DNA of 64,000 nucleotides from Lachnospiraceae bacterium. Its GTDB lineage: Bacteria; Bacillota; Clostridia; Lachnospirales; Lachnospiraceae. Below the pieces are notes generated by a model that was given only the letters and a program-made list of their open reading frames with translations, did no database searches and was not told the origin of the DNA. Both the position numbers and the translations under genes were made by a program. This document shows, piece after piece, positions 16,304 through 23,271 of the stretch. The stretch covers positions 124,001 through 188,000 of the forward strand of contig JAGASK010000029.1 of NCBI GenBank assembly GCA_017621815.1, read 5' to 3'. Within the stretch, counting starts at the first letter, position 1. Each line of letters starts with the position of its first letter.

Positions 16304-17719
16304 TCATCCGCTGACAGCCTGATTCCAGCTGCTTATCATCCCATCATCAAACAAAGAAAGCTGCCTGTAAGTCATACCATCCCTGTCAAAAGGAAGCTTC
16401 TCCTTATTTGATATCAGGTTCCTGGTAATATAATCTTCTTCTATTTTAGTGGGATACATCATTCTGCCGCTGCAGGTAATAAAATACAATGCCCTCTTTA
16501 AGGTAACACCGATTTTCTTCAAATCATCAAAAGAGAGATTACCGTTTCTCCTTGCACGTACAATTCTCTGTGCACTTTTTACCCCAATGCCCGGCACTCT
16601 TAATATTGTCTGATAATCAGCCCTGTTAATCTCTACAGGAAACATCTCAAGATGCCGCAGCGCCCAGTCAGCCTTAGGGTCTAATAATATATTGAAATTA
16701 GGCTTTTGTTCACTTAAAAGTTCATCTGCTTCAAAGCCGTAAAACCGCAGCAGCCAGTCGGCCTGATATAATCTGTGCTCTCGCAGCAGCGGCGGTCCGC
16801 CCGGCAGGGCAGGCAGTTCTTTGTCCTCATTAACACTGACAAAGGCAGAATAATAAACTCTTTTTAAATCAAATTTTTTGTACAAATTCTCTGCCACCAT
16901 CATAATCTGATAGTCGCTTTCAGGCGTAGCACCTACAATCATTTGCGTGGATTGACCAGCCGGGACAAAAGAAGACGCATGCTTATAGACCACAATTTCT
17001 TCTTTATTCTGAGTAATTCCTGTTTGAATCTGTCTCATAGGTGTCAGTATATTTTTACGGTGCTTATTAGGTGCAAGCTTCTGAAGTCCTTCCGCCGTAG
17101 GCAATTCCAGATTTACACTCATTCTGTCCGCAAGCATTCCAAGCTGCTGGATTATCATAGGGTCTGCTCCCGGAATGGCCTTCACATGAATATATCTCTG
17201 AAACCGATACTTGGTTCTCAGTTTATAAACTGCTTCGTATATCAACTCCATAGTATAAGTAGGACTATTAATAATACCTGAACTCAAAAACAGTCCTTCG
17301 ATGTAATTTCTCCTGTAAAACTGAATTGTCAGCTCACACACTTCATCCGGCGTAAAGGATGCTCTCGGAACATCATTGGATTTCCTGTTAATGCAATATT
17401 TACAGTCATAAATACATTCATTGGTAAACAGAATCTTTAAAAGCGAAATACACCTTCCGTCAGAACTGAAACTATGGCAGATGCCTGCTGCAGAAGTATT
17501 TCCTATTCCCGTTCCGTCTCCTTTGCGCCCCACACCGCTGGAAGAGCAGGAAACATCATACTTGGCGGCATCTGATAAAATCCCCAGTTTTTCCATAAGA
17601 GTCATTTTCCTGCCGGATTCCGGCAGAGTCATCGCAATGTCATTACTGCAATTTACTGCCATCCCCCGGCTGCTGTCCGGTATTAAATTATATTGTGTTT
17701 TTTTACTGTCAGAATTCAT
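16304..17719 (-). CDS. Putative DNA modification/repair radical SAM protein (TIGR03916 type)
   Basis: 471 residues. The radical SAM cluster motif is NECIYDCKYCINR (CxxxCxxC, about residue 95-105), within a TIM-barrel related to spore photoproduct lyase. Near the C-terminus RVPGIGVKSAQRIVRARR is a helix-hairpin-helix, a non-sequence-specific DNA-binding element. Such proteins are annotated as putative DNA repair or modification enzymes, without a known reaction. The gene is 9 bp after rarA and 16 bp before its TIGR03915 partner; the upstream LexA-like boxes suggest damage induction of all three. Confidence 0.9.
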   Translation of the reverse strand: MNSDSKKTQYNLIPDSSRGMAVNCSNDIAMTLPESGRKMTLMEKLGILSDAAKYDVSCSSSGVGRKGDGTGIGNTSAAGICHSFSSDGRCISLLKILFTNECIYDCKYCINRKSNDVPRASFTPDEVCELTIQFYRRNYIEGLFLSSGIINSPTYTMELIYEAVYKLRTKYRFQRYIHVKAIPGADPMIIQQLGMLADRMSVNLELPTAEGLQKLAPNKHRKNILTPMRQIQTGITQNKEEIVVYKHASSFVPAGQSTQMIVGATPESDYQIMMVAENLYKKFDLKRVYYSAFVSVNEDKELPALPGGPPLLREHRLYQADWLLRFYGFEADELLSEQKPNFNILLDPKADWALRHLEMFPVEINRADYQTILRVPGIGVKSAQRIVRARRNGNLSFDDLKKIGVTLKRALYFITCSGRMMYPTKIEEDYITRNLISNKEKLPFDRDGMTYRQLSLFDDGMISSWNQAVSG

Positions 17720-17728
17720 CCTTGCCTC

Positions 17729-19062
17729 TTAAATCTCACCGTTTCTGAATTTTATAATTTTCTCGAGCCTTGTCTTTACTTCCGCCTCATGTCCTTCCCC
17801 GGCAGGTTCATAATACCTGCGGCCCTGCAGGGATTCCGGCAGGCATGTCATGCGGGTCAGCTTCTCTTCCGTGTCATGTGCATACTGATAGCCTTCCCCA
17901 TAGTGCAGTTCCTGCATTAATTCCGTGACACCATTCCTGATTTGAAGCGGTACCGGTTCGGTCAACATCACTCTGGCATCTTCCCTTGCTTTTCCATATC
18001 CGACATAAAGGGCATTGGATTTAGGCGCCATGGAAAGATAAACCACCGCATGAGCAAGATTCACATCACACTCAGGCATTCCGTTAAAATGACATGCCTG
18101 ATAGGCCGAAACAGCAACCTGCAGTGCCTGTGAATCTGCCAGTCCCACATCCTCACTGGCAAAACGAATCAAACGTCTTGCAACATAAAGCGGGTCTTCC
18201 CCGGCTTCCAGCATCCTTGCCAGCCAGTAAACGGCTGCATCCGGGTCGCTGTTCCTCATTGACTTATGCAGTGCTGATATCAGATTATAATGCTCTTCGC
18301 CATTTCTGTCATAAAGAAGCATCTTTTTACCGGTACATTGCTCCAGCATTTCCTCCTGAACGGTAATGGAACCGTCTTCCCCTATTTTTCCGTTCAATAC
18401 CGCCATATCCAGGGTATTAAGGGCTGTTCTGGCATCGCCATTGGCAAATACCGCTATCACATGAATCAGTTTTTCTTCTATATGAATGATTTGATTTCCC
18501 AGTCCCTTAACATCCGTCAGAGCACGGTGCAGAAGCTTCTCCATGTCCTGCACCGTAAGTGCCTTCAGCACAAATACCTTGCATCTGGATAAAAGCGCAG
18601 AATTAATTTCAAAAGAGGGATTTCCGTAGTCGCCCCTATCAGAATAATGCTCCCCTTCTCCACGTAGGGAAGGAATGCATCCTGCTGGGCTTTGTTAAAA
18701 CGGTGGATTTCATCCACGAAAACAATTGTTTTAAGCCCCAGCATTCTGTCATTCTCTGCCTGTTTCATAACATCTTTAATTTCCTTAATACCGCTGGTTA
18801 CAGCACTGAAATCAATAAAGGATGCCTTCGTTCTGTGAGCAATAATACGGGCGAGGGTTGTCTTTCCTACCCCGGGAGGCCCCCAGAATATCATGGATGT
18901 AATCATATCCTTATCCAACATTCTCCTGAGTACCCTGCCCTCCCCAGTCAGATGCTCTTGACCTATATAGTCATCCAATGTATCCGGCCTGAGACGGCTT
19001 GCCAGAGGTGCATTTCTGTTTATTTCTTCCGAAAAAAGTGTCAGCTGCTCCATATCTTTCAC
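17729..19062 (-). pseudogene. rarA: rarA (mgsA) replication-associated recombination protein A, single-base frameshift
   Basis: Two overlapping frames together make a normal RarA of about 444 residues. The first (18565-19062) has LASRLRPDTLDDYIGQEHL, Walker A WGPPGVGKTTLA, Walker B IVFVDEIHRFNKAQQDAFLP and sensor LIGATTE, then goes out of frame. The second (17729-18571) resumes with LKALTVQDMEKLLHRALTDV and runs through to the C-terminal oligomerisation domain. Adding one A in the GAAAT run at 18620-18623 restores GATTENPSFEINSALLSRC, the normal family sequence. RarA is an AAA+ ATPase acting at stalled replication forks. The break could be a real mutation or a sequencing error in a short homopolymer. 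Confidence 0.9.
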
Positions 19063-19093
19063 CCTTATTCCTTACTTCCCGAACCTCCGATTC

Positions 19094-19165
19094 AGAACAT
19101 TTGTTTGTTATGACAATAATAACACATCCGGTAACAAAAGGCAACAGTTTTAGAACGTTCGTTCG
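19094..19165 (-). promoter_or_regulatory. Two LexA-like SOS boxes and promoter of the rarA operon
   Basis: AGAACGTTCGTTCG (19152-19165) fits GAAC-N4-GTTC exactly, and AGAACATTTGTTTG (19094-19107) fits with one change; both resemble the Bacillus/Clostridium LexA box CGAACRNRYGTTYC. On the minus strand TTGCCT and TATTAT, 17 bp apart, lie between them, so the second box sits just after the -10 element. Confidence 0.7.
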
Positions 19166-19173
19166 TTTATTTT

Positions 19174-19974
19174 TTAGGAACTTGCACTATTGTAATGTCT
19201 GATTCCGTTTTTCCACAAAAATGCTGTTACCCCGGTAAAAATACATACTGCCAGTATTCCATATATTCCCAGCCCCAAAGACATCTCCCCTATGAGACTC
19301 TGCACCGGCAGTGTAGCCATAATTCCATAGGGCAGAATACAATAAAAAATGAACTTATATATTCCGTAAAAAGCAATCCCCGGAAGTTTCATGCATAAAT
19401 CCAGACAGGCCTCTTCCAGCTGCTCCATTTTTGCTGTGGAAATTGTATAAAACGCAATGGAACGTATCAGCACCTCCATATCATAATAAAACACTTGCAT
19501 TATAAGCAGCCAGAAAAGATAGCATAACACTTTTTTCCCGCCAGGCTGCATATCAGCAGTATGAATTCCGTAAAAAATGATACAGACGCTCATTATCACT
19601 AACGGTATGGAACCCGGATTGATTCTTTCCAGCGATATCCTGAATAACGGACTTACGGGTTTTGTAAGATACAAGTCCATTTCACCGTTTTTTATCTTTC
19701 CGGAAATACCGCATATTCCAAAAAAGCAGATTACCATATTCACGGCATTAAGCAGTGAATATGTGCCGATATATATAATCATTTCTCCTTTTCCCCAGCT
19801 TCCGATGCGCTCTACATTTGAATAAACTGCCTGAAACACTAAAAGCTGCACTGCAAACAAGCTTCCATCCACAAAAAACGGTCCGAAGAAACCTATTTTA
19901 AACATCATAAGATTTTGAAACCTGAGCCTTACTAATTCTTTTAATACTCTGTAATTTTTTCTGAATTGTTTCAT
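19174..19974 (-). CDS. ABC-2 family permease (second subunit)
   Basis: 266 residues with six membrane segments. It resembles the PF06182 (DUF990) permeases: MMFKIGFFGPFFVDGSLFAV, IIYIGTYSLLNAVNMVICFF and KIKNGEMDLYLTKPVSPLF. The ATG overlaps the stop of the upstream permease (TAATG). With that permease and the ATPase it forms an EviABC-like exporter of the kind reported for viologen or antibiotic resistance. The substrate is not known. Confidence 0.85.
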   Translation of the reverse strand: MKQFRKNYRVLKELVRLRFQNLMMFKIGFFGPFFVDGSLFAVQLLVFQAVYSNVERIGSWGKGEMIIYIGTYSLLNAVNMVICFFGICGISGKIKNGEMDLYLTKPVSPLFRISLERINPGSIPLVIMSVCIIFYGIHTADMQPGGKKVLCYLFWLLIMQVFYYDMEVLIRSIAFYTISTAKMEQLEEACLDLCMKLPGIAFYGIYKFIFYCILPYGIMATLPVQSLIGEMSLGLGIYGILAVCIFTGVTAFLWKNGIRHYNSASS

Positions 19975-20768
19975 TATATTCCCACCCCATCATACTTTCT
20001 GCTGTATTTTTTCCAAGTATAAACTATTAGAATCTGCATCACTATGCACCAGCCTGAAATAACAAAAAGTCCTGTTACAGCCTCCTGCCTGCAGCGTCCT
20101 GTCAAAAGCATGGAAGGCAGATAGGTAACGTAGTAAAACGGCAGAAGTTTCATATATCTTACTACCGCCTCAGGAAAAAGCGTAAGCGGCACAATACTGC
20201 CTGTTACCAGGGAGATCAGATTGTTTTTAATCATAAGAAAGGTACTGATTTCCTCATATTTTAAAGTCAGTATACCTAAGAAATAATTCAGCTGAACCAT
20301 AAAAAACAGACCAATGATAACCATTAACAACGCACAGCAGAAAATAAAACCACTCTGAACAAATACAAACTCAATTCTGAAAATAAATACCCAGATAAAA
20401 GCTGCTGCCAGATCAAATCCCAGGTAAAAAAGTACAATTCCTGCTTCCATTGCCGTAAAATACCCTTCAATGCTGATTGGCAGTACCATATAATTTGAAA
20501 ATGAGCCATTTCGTATTTTATAAGTTATTTCCTCACTGATGCCCCCGGACTTCTCAAGCTGAGACAAAAAGGAACTGATAATGTAATAGGAAAGCATACT
20601 ATGATAGGTAAATCCTGATACCATTTCTCTTTCTTCAAAAATAAGACCCCATAGCAGGCAGGCAAATAATATTTTTGTTACCGTAAACAGCATATGAAAC
20701 AGAACATCTCCCCGCCATGCAAGCTGGGTTTTCAGGTAGGTTCTTCCCACTTCAATATACTTACTCAT
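19974..20768 (-). CDS. ABC-2 family permease (first subunit)
   Basis: 264 residues, six membrane segments, same PF06182 family as its neighbour: YLKTQLAWRGDVLFHMLFTV, ISEEITYKIRNGSFSNYMVL and the end KKYSRKYDGVGI. It overlaps both neighbours by one base (TAATG at each end), so all three subunits are translationally coupled. The two permeases probably form the heterodimeric membrane channel. Confidence 0.85.
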   Translation of the reverse strand: MSKYIEVGRTYLKTQLAWRGDVLFHMLFTVTKILFACLLWGLIFEEREMVSGFTYHSMLSYYIISSFLSQLEKSGGISEEITYKIRNGSFSNYMVLPISIEGYFTAMEAGIVLFYLGFDLAAAFIWVFIFRIEFVFVQSGFIFCCALLMVIIGLFFMVQLNYFLGILTLKYEEISTFLMIKNNLISLVTGSIVPLTLFPEAVVRYMKLLPFYYVTYLPSMLLTGRCRQEAVTGLFVISGWCIVMQILIVYTWKKYSRKYDGVGI

Positions 20769-21748
20769 TAAGTCTCGCTCCTTCCTTTGTATATTCTTTC
20801 TACTACCGTACCGATTTCCTCTTCCTCCACTGAAATATCACTGGGATTTTCCTCCATAATGGCTTGGAGCACCTGATAGGTTTTTTCCTTTGGAACACTG
20901 ATTACCTTTTTATGCGGAGTATCCTCGAGCATAAGTCCATCCGTCAAAAAGCGGCTTCCGTCTACAGGCTGTTCAAATATTGCTGTAATCTTTTTACTGT
21001 TCTGATATTTTTCAAATAGCGCTTCTGTCCTGCCATCATATATTTTACTGCCATGATTTATGACAACACAGCGTCCGCATAAGGTCTTAATATCCTCCAT
21101 ATAATGGGAGGTCAGAATAATCGTGGTTCCTTTTTCCTGATTAACCTGTTTTAAAAAGCCCCTGATTTGCCTGGATGCAATCGCATCCAGGCCGATTGTC
21201 GGCTCATCCAAAAACAAAATTTGGGGATTATGAAGCAGTGCGGCTATCAGCTCCATTTTCATTCTTTCCCCTAAAGAAAGAGTTCTCACCTGCATATTCA
21301 TTAATTTTTCCACCCCGAATAATTCTATAAAATACTGTTTCCGTTCCTGATACTCAGCTTCCGGAATGCCGTATATTTCTTTGAACAGCCTCAGGGTATC
21401 ATTGGCGGTAAGTTCAAAAAACAACTGGCTCTTTTGCCCCATTACTACCGCATACTTTTCTTTAAACTCATTTTTTAAATCATTAGGGTAATATCCAAGG
21501 ACTTCTATTCTGCCTGAAGTTGGTGCAATAATACCTGTCAGCATTTTAATAAGCGTTGTCTTTCCCGCTCCGTTTGGCCCTATCAATCCTATAAACTCTC
21601 CCTCTTCAATTTTCAGGTTAACTGAATTAACGGCATTTTTTTCTTCGTATTCCCTTTTCCATAACCCCTGGATACTGCCAATGATTCCTTCCCTCTTTTT
21701 ATATCTTTTATAGGTTTTTGTTAAATTTTCCGTTTCAATTACGTTCAT
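20768..21748 (-). CDS. ABC transporter ATP-binding protein (export type)
   Basis: 326 residues: Walker A GPNGAGKTTLIKML (about 61-68), Q-loop MGQKSQLFFELTA, signature LSLGERMKMELIAAL, Walker B ILFLDEPTIGLD and the H-loop LTSHYMED. The N-terminal TYKRYKKREGIIGSIQGLWK insertion is typical of the ATPases that go with DUF990 permeases. AGGAGG precedes the ATG. A strong hairpin terminator ends 39 bp upstream of the start, so expression may be controlled by attenuation. Confidence 0.92.
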   Translation of the reverse strand: MNVIETENLTKTYKRYKKREGIIGSIQGLWKREYEEKNAVNSVNLKIEEGEFIGLIGPNGAGKTTLIKMLTGIIAPTSGRIEVLGYYPNDLKNEFKEKYAVVMGQKSQLFFELTANDTLRLFKEIYGIPEAEYQERKQYFIELFGVEKLMNMQVRTLSLGERMKMELIAALLHNPQILFLDEPTIGLDAIASRQIRGFLKQVNQEKGTTIILTSHYMEDIKTLCGRCVVINHGSKIYDGRTEALFEKYQNSKKITAIFEQPVDGSRFLTDGLMLEDTPHKKVISVPKEKTYQVLQAIMEENPSDISVEEEEIGTVVERIYKGRSET

Positions 21749-21771
21749 ACTGTTTACCTCCTTTTATATTT

Positions 21772-21783
21772 TATTGTCATGAA
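21772..21783 (-). repeat. TATTGTCATGAA half-element, copy 4
   Basis: Minus strand TTCATGACAATA directly after the T-run of the hairpin at 21788-21834, in the same setting as the copy at 9823. Confidence 0.5.
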
Positions 21784-21787
21784 AAAA

Positions 21788-21834
21788 ATAACCATGGGTA
21801 TCTGCCTCAGCAGGCAAAATACTTCCATGGTTAT
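21788..21834 (-). terminator. Long hairpin terminator or attenuator before the ABC exporter operon
   Basis: ATAACCATGG pairs with CCATGGTTAT, extended inward by GTAT/ATAC and TGCCT/AGGCA, giving a nearly continuous stem of about 20 bp. Seven T follow on the minus strand, 39 bp before the ATPase start codon. Confidence 0.75.
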
Positions 21835-21867
21835 AAAAATATGATTACACTTTAATAACGGCTAAAA

Positions 21868-21893
21868 AAAGCGTGACCATACAGCCACGCTTT
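21868..21893 (-). terminator. Terminator, AAAGCGTG/CACGCTTT
   Basis: AAAGCGTG pairs with CACGCTTT, with seven T on the minus-strand side. It closes the region downstream of the transposase remnant and the decayed small locus. Confidence 0.65.
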
Positions 21894-22120
21894 GCATCTA
21901 TAACATAATGTAATCCTGAAAGTTTGTTAAGCATATTGTAAGGCAGATACCCAGCAGTCAGCCTGCTGATTTTGCGGACAGACACTACAATAGAAAATTC
22001 ACTCCACGAATTTCCTATTTACAGGAATAAAAAGCCTTTCCGCAAATTATTTAGTTTACACTAATTGCCATTACGATAACGCCTGACAAACAATCACCTC
22101 GCTTTTCAAAATTATGCATT
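21894..22120 (-). other. Possible decayed holin-like type I toxin locus
   Basis: The minus strand near 22100 reads GCGAGGTGATTGTTTGTCAG followed by GCGTTATCG, close to the start region of small holin-like toxin genes of Firmicutes (GAGGTGATT, then an ALSLM-coding stretch). A stop codon follows at once and no frame of useful length remains. The GCGTG/CACGC terminator at the other end also fits such loci. The identification rests on remembered similarity and is weak. Confidence 0.3.
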
Positions 22121-22146
22121 AATAATAATCTATCCCCCAAACTTTG

Positions 22147-23135
22147 TCAATTACTTTTATTCAGATACTTTGCAGCCTGTTCTTTTGAAAGCTGATACTG
22201 TTCCACAATCTCATCCAGAATTTTCTCATCCGGCAGGCCGGATTTTTTCATTCCGGATACCGTATTGCGGATACTGTTTTCAATAATTGCCTGCATCTGA
22301 ATTATTGTATCATTTTGCTTGTCTATGGTATACTTCTGCTCGTCTATGGTGTCCTTCTGTTCGTCTATGGTGTCCTTCTGTTCGTCTATGGTGTCCTGCA
22401 TCTCATCAATCATATATTGTACTGTGTTCTTATCCAGTTCATATAATTCTCTTGAAAACATTGCCATCACCTCTTCCATATTGCAGCAGATATCATAAGC
22501 TTCCTCATAAATCTTCTTAAACTCCGGATACTGCTCTATCAATTTTATAATCGTATCCAAATCATCCACTATAAACAGAGTAAGCCATGCATCCATTTTA
22601 TTGGTTATTATTTCTTTATTGTGCTGAATTTCCTTGAATATGTCAAGGGGTATGAACAGGTATTTCTGCAAAAGTTCCATATGTAATCCTGTATCAGATT
22701 TTTGTTCAAAATAATGATAATAAGAATCGGGAAACTCATGAAAACTTTTCGGGCTATTTTCTGCACTTCCACATTGGCTATACTGCCGTCTTCCAGTTCT
22801 ACTACTATATCCATAATAACCAAAGAGCTTTCATCTGCTATTCTGCCTGAATCTGCTGGCAGCACTGTCAATACCTTTACTTTTTTTCTTAAAGCCTGAG
22901 AGAGAAAATCATTGAGCCGTTCCGGACTGTGTTCAGGATTCATGATTTCTTTAAAGAATCCGTCATATAACAGTTTGATTCCGCGAACTCCTGTACAAAA
23001 ATTCAAAAAATCTTCCTGCCGTTCTTTGCTCCAGCTTTCAAACTGCTCCTCCAGTTCCTTCCGGCTCCTGATTTCATCAAGAATATCCTTTCGTTCCCGT
23101 ATCATGGGAAAATACTTCTTCAGCTTACTTGCCAT
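22147..23135 (-). pseudogene. PD-(D/E)XK nuclease family transposase (Rpn-like), internally deleted
   Basis: The first part (from 23135) gives MASKLKKYFPMIRERKDILD through ADESSLVIMDIVVELEDGSI and NVEVQKI, the nuclease core. At about 22755 the frame is wrong: another frame continues with SPKSFHEFPDSYYHYFEQKS, the normal C-terminal part, which runs on to LLQKYLFIPLDIF. Roughly 45 family residues (the LFPGER...RQYKRV region) are missing, so a deletion that is not a multiple of three has removed part of the core. The C-terminal part still has four heptads DTIDEQK encoded by 21-bp repeats (about 22310-22395). The element is inactive. Confidence 0.8.
22310..22395 (-). repeat. 21-bp tandem repeat encoding DTIDEQK heptads
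   Basis: About four copies of a 21-bp unit (plus strand TTCGTCTATGGTGTCCTTCTG with minor changes) inside the transposase remnant. They encode a seven-residue repeat suited to a coiled coil. Copy number in such repeats varies by slippage. Confidence 0.8.
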
Positions 23136-23271
23136 ACCATTCCTCCAAACATATTATTTTTTAGTTTTTATTCATCACTGGATAATCCTGAAGCAGGAAA
23201 ACCGAAATGAGATGCCCTGCGGCTTAGAATAAAAAGAAATTTATGATAAGAAAAATGATACAGCAAATATT

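Noticed and set aside
22287-22520. Plus-strand repeat protein over the heptad region
   Set aside because: It is the antisense reading of the 21-bp repeats in the transposase remnant, with no ribosome site.
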